Under the pieces are notes generated by a model, which was not told the origin of the DNA, ran no database searches, and worked only from the letters and a program-made list of their open reading frames with translations. Below are positions 43,691 through 54,990 of a stretch of DNA of 64,000 nucleotides, piece after piece. Origin of the DNA: Nereocystis luetkeana (taxonomy: Eukaryota; Sar; Phaeophyceae; Laminariales; Laminariaceae); the NCBI GenBank assembly GCA_031213475.1, contig JARUPZ010000013.1, forward strand, positions 124,001-188,000. The letters are read 5' to 3'. Positions within the stretch are counted from its first letter, which is position 1; every line of letters starts with the position of its first letter. The position numbers and the translations under genes were made by a program.

Positions 43691-44934
43691 ATATATACGA
43701 TATGACATAACGAAATAAACTAATGTTGTTCACTACAAACAGCAGCATAGCAAATATATGGTGCCAAAACCAAACAAATGAGAACGAGTTCGGAGCAGTC
43801 CCTCCCCAACAAAACCAGCTCTGCTGGCTTTGATCCCTTGACCTCCGGGTGAAAGTGTAAATGCCGTGAGAAGAGCCACCGCACATATGATATACTGTGA
43901 CATGGACGAAGGCGTTTCTTCACGTACGAGTAGATCCTTGAAAGCGAAACATGTTTCTTCGAAAGAAAAATAAAACTAGGAGTCGCCCCTGGGACGCAAT
44001 GCGAGCACCCCGAGGCCACCCCTTGCAGGGTCGGGAGAGAGAGCAAGGTGAGGCACGTCCAGCAAGCAGCGCACCGGAAAGATGATCAAGTTAGCTTGGT
44101 TTCTGCTCAAAACCTACAGTACAAAATCGGCTTTCAAACCTGTGGACGCCGAACATATTCGTCATGATGCGATACTGATGTATATATAACTGGGAATGGT
44201 GCCAAAACAAGGATGCCTGATATAGGCAATACAGTGGAGGATACCTAATACAAAGCAGGAATCCGAGCCCAGCCAGATCCGAGCTCCGCCTGGATTGCCT
44301 ATTGTTGTCGTTTAATAAGCCTCTTTCTTACTGGAGCCTCTTTGCTATTTTCCCCGGGTAGAAGTCATGCTGATTTCTTATCTTGGTACTGAAAAAGTGT
44401 TCCTTCACAACAATACATGAATATGCGCCAGTCACTGGTCACGCATGCGCGCGTTCGGCGTCCGCACTCTCTCGCGTGTACTCTTACTCCTCGTCACTGA
44501 CGCCGATGAAACGCCTCGGCAGCGAAGACGTTTCCGCTCTTGTTCCTTCCCTTTTCGTGGACCAATACCACCTGCAAAGCCTTCAGAAAAGCCTTTCCGG
44601 CGAATATCGTCAACGGCAAACGAAGTGCGGCCAAAAGCCTGAATGTCTACGGGCACGATACCAACTGCTGTACCGTATGCACCGGTGTCAGAATTGAAGA
44701 AATATGTTGACCGAAAGACTGCAAAGATGTTTATCGCGACAACCAGGGGCATCAGGCAGGCTAACCCGAAAGAGTCGGGGCTTCGCCCCTGGGGGGTACG
44801 CAGCCTTTTTGTTTTTGCAGTGGAGGTTAAGCCTCGGGTCTTTCCTACCAATCTTGTTTAGGAAATGTCTGCCTGGTTTTCTGATTAGCCTATATCTTAC
44901 TATTCCGGCTATTTCTCACTATTCCGGCGTCCCC
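43691..44934. other. spacer between inverted-repeat arms; unassigned
   Basis: 1.24 kb. A 139-codon minus-strand frame at about 44432-44851 has no recognisable domain and is not annotated as a gene. Confidence 0.4.
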
Positions 44935-45217
44935 GGTGGCTTGGTAGGTGGTCCGCGTGCCTATCAAAATCATTTTCGGGGTTCAAGTTTCACCGAGTGC
45001 ATACTCGTGGCTTTTTCTTGCAAAAACAAAATAGATTAGCGGAAAGCGCGAGAGCGTGAATCGGCTACATTCGATGAAAATTGACAAGCAGTGGGAATGC
45101 TGAACCCCATGCGCGACAAAAAATAAAGGCACGCGCCGGGGGGGAGAATGGTGGACCACCTGTGACCACGGCTTGTCCAGGAGTAAGGCTGGAAAGTAAA
45201 GGTGATGTTGAAAAACA
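44935..45217 (+). repeat. right arm of tRNA-headed inverted repeat
   Basis: Begins with a tRNA-like head: CGGCGTCCCCGGTGGCTTGG (A-box-like TGGCTTGGTAGG) and GGGGTTCAAGTTTCACC (B-box-like). A tail of about 200 bp matches the left arm. It is probably a tRNA-derived SINE family. Confidence 0.8.
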
Positions 45218-45279
45218 AAAAAAAAAAAGAAAAAAAAGTAAAGAGGACCAGATATTGAGAGTAAAAATACGTAAATACA

Positions 45280-46263
45280 AGGGCTCCGCTTGGTGCCTGC
45301 CGGCACCCATGCTACGGATAGGAAGATATACCCCAGTGCCAAGTCGTGTGATTACTTTTAAGGAAGTTGACATAAATGTACCATTCGATCTTGTTGCAAA
45401 CAGGATTTGTGCACTGCCAAGTGGTTCAGGGAAAAGGCACTGCTGAGTGTCAGTTCTCAGTTTTCGTATCTCTCACTCGAATTATAGACCAACTTTTATA
45501 GCATTTGTTTGGGACGTTATTATGTTTGTCTTTTTCAGCCATGTACTCTGAAGCCCGGAAATCACAACCGTCTATTATTTGTTATGGGCCAGGAGATCAT
45601 CGATAACTTGGAGCCCAGTTGCTGCTGTCAGGGGCATAAATCAGCTCAGTTCCGAGGGATTTCTCACGGGACTGAGATTGCTTTAATTTTGTTCACGATG
45701 ATAGTATAGTCCTGTAGTATTGCTGCCCTTTTGCCGCCCAGTGGCCAAGTACCCAAAACTCACGCCTATATCACTCCTTTCTAGTGTGAGCTGTATACCT
45801 AGTTCCAACGGCGCTTGTGCAGAGGACATGACCTCTCCCGCGCACGAAAGCGATAACAGCTGCAGCACAACATAAAAGATAGCAGCAACAGCACCAGGAA
45901 GAGTAGTAGCAGGCATCGCTGCTGCGGTCGGTTGCTGCAGCTGCTGCTGCTGTGCAGACCCAGCCGCCACACCAGCAGCAGCACAACACCAACAGCAGCA
46001 GCGGTATGTACGGCATCGCAGCAGACAGCAACTTGCGTTATACGCATAAATTACTGCGAGAACAGGACGCGTAATGTACGCGCATCATCGCACTCAATCC
46101 TGAGAACAGCAGGCAGCAATCGAGATACTACTTAAGTATGATGAGCAGTATCGAGCACCTACCGGATACCTGATACCTGATTTCGATCGGCAATACAGAA
46201 CAACCGCAAAGTACTCGTATTACGGCTGACGACATGGGTAGGATTCTCAGTCTGAATCCCGGC
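45280..46263 (+). repeat. ~0.95-kb direct repeat, copy 1
   Basis: Matches 49559-50463 along its length with small gaps: TGATTACTTTTAAG, AGTTGACATAAATG, TTTTCAGCCATGTACTCTGA, the AGC-rich block near 45870-46010 and ATTCTCAGTCTGAATCCC at the end. Spaced about 4.3 kb apart, the two could be ends of one element or two separate insertions. No coding content lies between them. Confidence 0.85.
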
Positions 46264-46267
46264 GGAA

Positions 46268-47080
46268 ACAGAAGACGTGCCGAGTTCTAAAACACCATAC
46301 AGCAATCACCGGGATAAGAAACAACGATCTGGTACCAAGAACGGTGCGCGATACCCCGAGAAGGCGCGTGCAGTCGTCCGTCGAAGAGAGAGGGGCAATG
46401 GAAGGCAGCCAACGAGTAATGCAAGACCAAGGTCGTCGATCAGGCCGATGGTGGCCCGCAAAACAAGGGATTCAGGAGAAAGCGGTAGCATCAGCATGGC
46501 CGAGAGATCGAACCTCGGAGAGAAAATGAGATAAGGTCAAGTCTGTCACGTATACAGTATACCAGGTAAATAATACCCTAGTAATTTTTTACAGATATCG
46601 CACCCAAAAATACATGAGACTGTCAATACGTAGTAGGTCTCGCACACAAAAACGGGACTGCCAGTTTGTACCACAAACAAATCCTCCGAACAAAGAATCA
46701 ATGAACCTTTCAATCGTTCAGATTCTGAGTCAACGACTGACACGCGTGCCACCCTTGGAGCCTTTTTAGAACAATAGCCAAATAAATTTCCAGGACCACA
46801 GAAAATAGAAGCTCCGTGTGTCCTCTCCGCAGCAAATATCCCTCGAGTTCGGGTTCGCCGCGCTCGTCGGCGGTGCGAGATTCCCAGACGCGCGCAAGGG
46901 AGAACACCCGTTCGTTGGAGGCCGGCGAGTGCGGCCCTCGAGGAAAGCGGTGAAAAAGCAAGCACGAAGGCAGTGAGACCCTTCAATCGAGGTCGAAACA
47001 GCAAGCATGAAGGCAGGGAGGCGAAGGCGTCCGGAGTCCCAGACAAAGTTCAAGACTAAATCGATCGCGAAGGCTTCGCG
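46268..47080 (+). repeat. dispersed repeat R, copy 1
   Basis: First part: GAAGACGTGCCGAGTT, CGATCTGGTACCAAGAACGG, GGAAGGCAGCCA, CGAGAGATCGAACCTCGGAG. Second part, from about 46785: AAATTTCCAGGACCACAGAA, AGCAAATATCC, GCGCTCGTCGG, CGGAGTCCCAGACA. Copies 2 and 3 are at 47262-47985 and 51348-51905. Confidence 0.8.
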
Positions 47081-47261
47081 CAAACTGAAGATAGAGCTCC
47101 GTGTCTCCTCACCGCAGCAAATGTTCTTCGAGTTCGTGGTCGAACACGGGACTGTCAGTTTGAACCAACAATAAATCCTCCGCACAAATTATGAACCCCT
47201 CAATCGGTCGGATCCTGAGTCCACGAGCAACGCGTGTACCTTTTAGAACAATAGTAGGGGA

Positions 47262-47985
47262 AAAGGAGAAGATGTGCCGAGTTATCAAAACTTACTGAAA
47301 AAAAACAACAACAAAGCAAACCACCGGGATGTGCAACGATCTGGAACCAAGAACGGCGCGATACGCCGAGAAAGCGCGTGTAGTCGTCTGGCCAAGGGAC
47401 AGGGGCAAGGGAAGGCAGCCACCGAGAAAGGCAGGACCGAGGTGTTCGAACAGGCCGATGGAGGCGGCCCGCAAAGCAAGGCAGTCGGTAGAAAGCGGTA
47501 GCGTCAGCAAGACCGAGAGATCGAACCCCGGAGAATAAAAAGCTACTACTGTTAAATGAAGCCTGTCACGAGAAGCTCTTCGCGGAGCAACAACACCCGA
47601 ACAAATTTCCAGGACCACAGAAAATCAAGGCAGTCGGTAGAAAGCGGTAGCATCAGCAAGACCAAGAGATCGAACCCCGGAGAGTAAAAAGCTACTACTG
47701 TAAGATGAAGCCTGTCACGAGAAGCTCTTCGCGGAGCAACAACACCTAAACAAATTTCCAGGACCACAGAAAATAGAACGTCCGCGTCTCCTTTTTCCAG
47801 CAAATATCTCTCAAGTTCGGGGTCGCCGCGCTCGTCGGTGGCGCGAGACTCCGAGACGCGCGCACGGGAGAACACCCGTCGGAGTCCGGCTCGCGCGACC
47901 GTCGAGTAAAGCGGTCGAAAAAGCAAGCACGAAGGCAGGGAAGCGAAGGCGTCCGGAGTCCCAGACAGAGTTGAAGATAAAATCG
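47262..47985 (+). repeat. dispersed repeat R, copy 2, with a 159-bp tandem duplication
   Basis: Same blocks as copy 1. CAAGGCAGTCGGTAGAAAGC starts at 47477 and again at 47636, so a 159-bp segment is duplicated in tandem. Confidence 0.85.
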
Positions 47986-48014
47986 GAATTTTAAGGTTGG
48001 CTCACAGCGGCCGA

Positions 48015-48023
48015 GATTCATTG

Positions 48024-48059
<36 letters not shown>

Positions 48060-48100
48060 CTATGTGTACCACAGGTCCTATTTACTATGGTCCTCCGTAA
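48015..48100. repeat. (TA)n run and a MITE end
   Basis: About 40 bp of (TA)n are followed by GGTCCTATTTACTATGGTCC and TCCGTAA ending at 48100, which matches the right end of the 22.86-kb MITE. The left part of that copy appears lost or replaced by the TA run. Confidence 0.7.
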
Positions 48101-49558
48101 TAGTATTGAGGGTACGTGGCCTGTACGTACCAAGTATAGCAATATGATATGACCAAACGCAAGCAATCTTGCACCTTTTAGAGCCTCAAAGCACAGCGGA
48201 GATCTTCAGCAATGTACTGGAGTTTGGGTCCCGGGCGCAAATGCGGTAGGATCGGCGGCTCGCTCTCGTTCTCTCGGCCGTTCGTTTGGTGGAGATGGGC
48301 AATCCTACTCGGCGAAACCATTTCGAAATCTCCGTTTCGTCGTGTACTGTGGTCTGATTACAGCAGGGAAGTACAGCAGTGGTGGTGTTCTACGGCGAAA
48401 TTCCGCACGAACCTCTGAAAATTGGAGTAATTTAAAAAATATGAGTAGTTATTTTCTCAGGTCAAAATTCCAAGTACCGGTACACTCGTGCAAGTAGTAC
48501 TGCAAACAGAACTGCTCGCGACGTACACGAATATGAAATATTGTGAATTCAATGCAGTCAACCGAATCACAGAAATTCGAGGAGGGGCCCGGTCTTGGTA
48601 CACATCAAGACTGTCTGCTGAAGGATCGGGCTGCTGGAATAGCGTGGTTGGGGTTAGCTGGGTTGAGATACGATTACCAAAAGCAGCAAAAGGCCGCAAA
48701 CATGAAATACTCATCAACTTACGAGTACTGTACATTTATTTTCGCGGCTCAATCTCGTTCTAAAGTATATGTAAATCGTACACACATTACCACAGACTGT
48801 TGGAGAGATAGGTGCCCTCAGTAATGGAGGGTAAAAAGTGAACGTGTCTTCGGTGGGCAATATTGGAGGTGCTGCAAGTACCGTCAGTGCTTGGAATTCC
48901 GAGGCGGCTCAAACTGCGAGTACTCGCAGTACATCGGGACTTTGTACTCTATGGATACTGCTGTGTGTGCTTCGAAGTATTTCCAGCCTGATATTTCACA
49001 CTGAGAATACTGCCCATCTCCAATCCCTTTCGGGGTGTTTTCTGGCTTGCCGATCCAAGGTACCAGGCATTCAATACTGGTTACACTCGCAGTATGTCGT
49101 ATTATTTTCTGCGGAGACGGCCGGTACTCTCGAGCATTTCATGGGGCGATAATACATGTACTGCCGATGCTAACAGTAATTCAGGCGGATACTGCATATT
49201 TATGCACTATTTTGGGTGGTTCTGTACTACGCATATACGGCCAGCATTTTCAGTACTGTGGCCGTTACAGCAGTAGAATTACCATGCCAGTGCTGGCAGC
49301 GCAAAATAAAGTACATACTCTCAATAGGCCTACAGTAGTATAACTGAGACTATAACTTATCCTGGGATTCAATAAATTCGATAAAAAAAACGAACAGCTT
49401 CGTCCGAAGAGAAAAACCTGGCCGTACAATTGCAGACTGGCCCAACCGTAAGGTCTTAATACCGAAGAGTCCTGCTGGGGCACGAGTATGCAGTGTGTGG
49501 GAGAGATGGCGGAGCGAGCTTGACAATCGATGCTATATTCAGGGGAATACCACAGTAG
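48101..49558. other. unassigned DNA
   Basis: About 1.45 kb with only short overlapping frames. Nothing recognised. Confidence 0.45.
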
Positions 49559-50463
49559 TACAAGAGCCCCGCAGGGGGAAATATACCTAAATGCCACGTC
49601 CTGATTACTTTTAAGCAAGTTGACATAAATGCCCAATTCGATCTTACGAACAGGATCAGGGCAACGCCAAGTATGCCAAGTGGTGCAGGAAAAAGGCAAT
49701 GCCGAGTGTCAGTTGTCAGTTTTTGTATCTGTCTCACTCGCAGTTTTTGGGATGTTATTATTGCTGCCTGTTTCAGCCATTTACTCTGAAGCCAACAAAA
49801 AAAGGTCTATCATTATCGGCCAGGATATCATCGATACTTTGGAGCTCAGTTGCTGCTGGAGGGGGCAGAAATCAGCTCACTTCTGAGAGGTTTTTCAGAG
49901 TTCTCAGAACTTAGATTACTTTGATTTTGTTCACGATAATATTGCTGCCCTTTATCTGCCCAGTTGCCAAGTACCGAATACCCACGCCGATATCACACCT
50001 ATCTACGGCGAACTGTACCCACTTCCAACCGCGCTTGTGCAGAAGAGATGGCCTCTCCCGCACATGAAAGCGGTAGCAGCAGCGGCACAACTGCAAAAAT
50101 AGCAGCAACAGCAGCAGCAGGATAGTAGCTAGCAGGCATCGCTGCTGCTGCTCTGGTCCGATGCTGCAGCTGCGGCTGTGCAGACCCAGCCGCAACACCA
50201 GCAGCGGCACAACAGCAGCAGCGGTACATACGGAATCGAGGCAGACAGCAACTTGCAGTATACACCCAAATTACTGCGAAAACAGGACGCGTACTGTACG
50301 TGCATTATCGCACTCAACCCTGAGAACAGGCCGTAACCGAGATACTGCTCATGTCAGCAGTACCGAACACGTGAGACATGATACCTGATACCTGATTTCG
50401 AGCGACAATACAGTACACCAAAGTACTGCTGACATGAGCAGTATTCTCAGTGTGAATCCCGAA
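49559..50463 (+). repeat. ~0.9-kb direct repeat, copy 2
   Basis: See 45280-46263. This copy has a longer AGC-triplet stretch and a perfect 21-bp inverted repeat near its end. Confidence 0.85.
50343..50443. repeat. 101-bp MITE-like segment with 21-bp inverted ends
   Basis: The 21 bp from 50343 (TACTGCTCATG...) are the exact reverse complement of 50423-50443 (GTACTGCTGACATGAGCAG...). The inner 59 bp include two GATACCTGAT units. Confidence 0.7.
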
Positions 50464-50888
50464 AAAATATGGTTGGATATACGTGTAGCACAACAGAAGT
50501 ATCTACAGCAGCACAAAACCCCGACATATGACGAGTGCTTGCAGTCGGAGCAAGAAGTCTCCAACCCTCGATTACCTCCAGTGGTGCTCGCCGAAACAAC
50601 TTGTCGCGTTTTGACGCGTTTTTCACCAAAAAATGGTACAGCTGAACATCATATCTTATACCAGGTACGAAGGATCATATCTTTAAAGCGGGTCCGTATC
50701 TCCATTTATTTAGTAAATAGCTCGCATCTGCACTTGGTTTTTCTTGAAAAGTGAAAAACCCCTGCTGTGAGTACGACCGATTGATTAAGAGATTGAAGAT
50801 CCACTCTGGAACTCCCGTGATAGGCATATGTCAGACACTCTCATTGGGCGGGCTTGTTATGGATAGTAGATTTGCTGTGTACATATTT
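50464..50888. other. unassigned DNA
   Basis: About 425 bp, no gene supported. Confidence 0.45.
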
Positions 50889-51347
50889 GAAGTAGAACGC
50901 CTTTGAACAACTGCACTGATGCTGCTGTAGTAGGGCTCGTATCTCACAAAGCCTCCAGAGATCAGACCTTGCAGCAGTACGCGTAGACAGTCCGATAATG
51001 TATGACCACCTATGACATCCTCCGACACGATCGGTTGGTTTTTGCTTATCGAACTCTCCACACTCGGCCGACTTTCTAACAACCTTCAATTAATTCGACC
51101 GGCGACAACGGAACTTGTACGTACATATTCGAAGGAGAACGCCTCTGAACAACTGTACTGCTGCTGCTGTAGTTGTTAGTACTCATAGTCCAATGCGCCT
51201 CTGGAGATCAGACCTTACAGCGGCAGTAGACTGTCCGAGCATCTGCGACCATATGTGTGATACCCTCCGGCGTGATTGGTTGGTTTTTCTTATCGAACTC
51301 ACAACACTCGGCCGAATCCATACTCCCCAACAACCTTCATTCCATTC
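50889..51347 (+). repeat. ~240-bp tandem duplication
   Basis: Blocks GAACGCCTTTGAACAACTG, GAGATCAGACCTT, GTTGGTTTTTGCTTATCGAA and CACTCGGCCGA at 50898-51070 recur at 51136-51320 in the same sense. Confidence 0.85.
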
Positions 51348-51905
51348 CACAGGCGAAAACAGAAGACGTGCCGAATTATACAACACCAAACAAATCATCG
51401 GGATACGCAACAATCTCGTACCAAGAAAGGCGCGATACCCCGAGACGGGGCGTGTAGTCGTCTCGCAAAGAGGGAGGAGCAAGGGAAGGCAGCCACCGAG
51501 TAAGGCAAGACCGAGGAGGTCGATCAGGCCGATGGCGGCCCGCAAAGCAAGGGAGTCTGGAGAAAGCGGTAGCACCAGCAAGGCCGAGAGATCGAACCTC
51601 GGAGAGAAAATAAGCTAAGATCAAGTTACAATAAGCTTTTCGCGGAGCAACAGCAGCGAAACAAATCTCCGGGACCGAAGAAACTGCAACCTCCAAGTCT
51701 CCTCACCCCGGCAAAGATCCTTCGAGTTCGGGGTCACCAAGGTCGTCGGTATCGCGAGACTCAGAGATGCGCGCACGGGAGGACACCGGTCGGAGCCCGG
51801 CGAGCGCGACCTTCGAATAAAGCGGTCGAAAAAGCAAACACGAAGCCAGGAAAGCGAAGGCGTCTGGAGTCCCAGCCTAAACTCAAGACGGAAGCCGAAG
51901 CGAAT
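51348..51905 (+). repeat. dispersed repeat R, copy 3
   Basis: GAAGACGTGCCGAATT, CCCGAGACGGGGCGTGTAG, GGAAGGCAGCCACCGAGTAA, CGAGAGATCGAACCTCGGAG, then CGGGACCGAAGAAACTGC and AAAGCGGTCGAAAAAGC. One frame stays open across the first ~210 bp in all three copies, but no protein family is recognised. Confidence 0.82.
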
Positions 51906-52229
51906 GTTTCGCTCTTAGGCGTTGCTGATCAATATATATAAAATTATATATATATATGTATAATATATCTACAAGATTCCCCTTCGGGATGTGGGTGGCA
52001 TGAATCCGGGGGGTGTCGCAAGTTGAAGAGGGAGACGCAGGTAAAACCTTTGCACCTCTGCTTTGAGTAAAAATGATCTCGGAGTAAACTGAGTCATGGG
52101 CTACTGCTCTATTGCTTAAAGCGACCAGTAGTAATCTAGTCTTCGATGTTCTCGCATGTCTTGGCGTATACCTGGTAGGAGACATGGGCTGCTGCATTAT
52201 TCAAAGGAAAGCGTAGCTCTCAGACGGAA
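51906..52229. other. unassigned DNA with TA-rich core
   Basis: TA-rich stretch at about 51930-51970. No gene. Confidence 0.5.
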
Positions 52230-54420
52230 ATTGACGGCGTATGTATCATCCAGGTATTAATCACCTGGGTGGGATCTGTATTATCGATATATGTGATCCC
52301 TAATGATCTGAACACCTCTACCGGGTGGGGTCTGCACGATCTGCATGAACTACACATATGTATTAATTGAAAATACATGTACCGTGATTAACTGATGAAT
52401 AGCCTTGCGTGGGTGGGTCCGCATGATCTGAAGGATCTGTACGATCTGCAGGGTCTGTAAAACGTAGATGTATCCCTCTGTTTTTGGCGTCGAGATCTGC
52501 TTGGTCTTCATGCTCGCGCTTGCGTGCCTGGTGCGATGACTGAACGCCATGTGCGCATGATGTGGAGGGTCTGCATGAATGATCCGAAGGATCTATGATC
52601 TACACACTCCAGCTAGTTTGCCTGGGGAGACAGGTATGTTCCGTATCTTTTCCACTTGTGTGCCAAGTGAGATCTGGTTGATCTCAATCGCATGCAAATG
52701 TTTAGCCGGCAGGGGATCTGTCTGGTTACAATTTTCATAGAGAGATGTGTACCTGAGTAGAATATCCCTAATCTGTACAATCAGTACATTTTGACCGTGA
52801 TGGGATATGTCCGATCTGTCGACCTGTACATCTTTAGCGAGAGAGGGTGTGTACGATCTGCATGATCTGCACACGTTTATCGGTGGGTGTCATTGATGTG
52901 CAGGATCTGTATGATTTACCTGGGTGGGATCTGTGTGATATGTATGATCTGTACACCGGAATGGGGTGTGTACGATCTGCATGATATGCACATTTTCATC
53001 GGTGGGTCTGCATGATCTGCAGGATCTGTATGATCAGCGGAATTTTCGTATGGTCTGGAGGATCTGAAAAATCTAGATACTTCGCCATTGTGTAGATAAT
53101 GTTTAAACGGAATGGGGTCTGTATGAGGCGGATATTACTCAGGTGTGTGCCTGAGTGGGATCTGCGTGATCTGTACATCATTACTGGGTTGGGTCCGTAC
53201 GATCTGCAGGACATGTATGATCTGCAGGATCTGCATGATCTGCAAGACCCGTGTGATCTACCTGAGTGGAATCTGTGTGATCTGAATTATCTCTACATCC
53301 TACCCGGGATGTGGTCTGCACGATTTGCAGGATCTGTATTATCTGCAGCATTTCTGTATGATCTGGAGGGTCTGTAAAAGCTGGATACTTCACACATATT
53401 TCAGCATGCTCAACCCGGATGGGGTCCGTATGAGGTAGATATTTCACACGTGTAAATCTGGGTGGAAATTTGTAGGATTTCTTCATGATCTGAAGGATCT
53501 GTAAAATCTGGATACTTCAAACTTATTTACATCATGTTTAGCCCGGATGGGGTCTGTATGAGGTAGATATTGCACACGTTTGTACCTGAGTGCGAGCTTG
53601 ATCTGTGTGATCTGTAACTATGTGTGATCTTCAGGATCTGTATGCTCTGTACATACGTGTAATCCGCGGGATCTGTACGATGTACCTCACTAAGTGGAAT
53701 CTTTGTGATCTGTATGATCCGTTCATCTTGAACAGGGTGGGGTCTGTATGATCTGCATGATCTTCACAAGTTCATCGGTGGGTTTGCAAAACCTGCAGGA
53801 ATTGTGATGCTGCAAATTCTGTAATATTTGGCAGGTGTGTACCTGAGGGGGGTGTTGATGTGTGTGATCTGTACATCTTTACCGGGTGCGACCTGCATAA
53901 TGAGGTAGATATTCCACACGCGTTCATCTGAGTGGGAACATGTAGGATTTCTGTATGATCTGCAAGATTTGTAAATCTGGATACTTCATAGTTGTTTACA
54001 CCATGTTTAGCCGGGATGGGGTCCGTATGAGGTAGGTATTCCACACGTGTGTGCTTGAGTGGCAACTTGATCTGTGTGATCTGTACATATGGAATTTATG
54101 ACGTGTTTATCTTGACCGGGGTATGGTCGGTACGGTCTTCATGATCTGCACACGTTTATCGGTGGTGTATGATCCATGTTTATCCGTGGGTTTGCATGGC
54201 CCATGTTTATCGGTGGGTTTGCATGATCCATGTTTATCGGTGGGTTTGCATGATCCATGCTCATCGGTGGGTTTGCATGACCTGCAGCATCTATATGATC
54301 TGAATAATCTGCAGGATCTGTAATATCTGGCATGTGTGTACCTGAGTGGGTTCTTGGTATGTGTGATCTGTACATCTTCACCGGGTGGGATCTGTATGGT
54401 CTACACGAACTGCACATGTT
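52230..54420. repeat. GATCTG-based satellite array (9-bp core)
   Basis: Dense GATCTG words, many spaced exactly 9 bp apart (GATCTGCAG, GATCTGTAT, GATCTGCAT), especially 53200-53260 and 53315-53370. Over this lies a larger pattern of ~150-300 bp: GGGTGGGGTCTGTATGA, GGTAGATATTCCACACG, TACCTGAGTGGGA, CATCTTTACCGGGTG, ACACGTTTATCGGTGGG. It is open in parts on both strands only because 9 is a multiple of 3. Confidence 0.85.
54171..54278. repeat. 27-bp tandem sub-repeat, 4 units
   Basis: GATCCATG-type starts at 54171, 54198, 54225 and 54252: an exact 27-bp period (3 x 9) inside the GATCTG array. Confidence 0.92.
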
Positions 54421-54600
54421 TCGTCGGGAAGATAAAAAAATCAACCAAAACAAATCAAGCTCGAAAATGAGTTGATACAACCCTATACACGCGCAACGCA
54501 ATTAAGGAGGTCCCATTACAATTGCAAACTTCAAATTAACACCCGGGACAAAGTATACTGGTACACGAAATAGCCAGGGTGTGATTAAATCATCGTTCGC
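54421..54600. other. unassigned spacer
   Basis: Short A-rich spacer; no gene. Confidence 0.5.
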
Positions 54601-54990
54601 ACGGACACAAAAGAAAACTGAGGGTAGCAGCAAGGAAAGAAATCTGAACCAGCAGCAACAACAGCAGTAGCTATCTACCGTGATAGTGTGAGGCAGCAGC
54701 GTCATCAAAAAATGCTTTGGGTAGTAGCAAGAGAAGGCGCCAGGAGCAACGGTAGTATCAATAGTAGAGCAGCCATACCGTGACTGTGCGCAGCAGTGTG
54801 CAGCGTTAGCGGCAGCAACAACAGGAGCAGCAAGAAGATAAGCAACCGCGTGGCGCGGGCAAGAATAACATAAGGGTAGCAGCAAGAAAAGCAACCTGTG
54901 TCAGCAACAGAAGGAGTAGTAGCTATACCGCAATTTTGTGTAGTAGCAGTAGCGGCAGCAACACCAAGAGTAGCAGAACAATAGGCGGCA
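54601..54990. repeat. AGC-triplet-rich degenerate repeats
   Basis: Three loosely similar blocks starting (A/T)GGGTAG(C/T)AGCAAG near 54621, 54717 and 54874, each followed by GTAGCTAT..ACCGTGA-like sequence. Confidence 0.6.

Noticed and set aside
44432-44851. 139-codon minus-strand gene in the inverted-repeat spacer
   Set aside because: No recognisable domain or start, and it lies between SINE-like arms; support too weak.
52996-54323. Asp/Leu- or Ile/Gln-repeat proteins in the GATCTG array
   Set aside because: The frames follow from a 9-bp DNA repeat on both strands; no start context or unique sequence.
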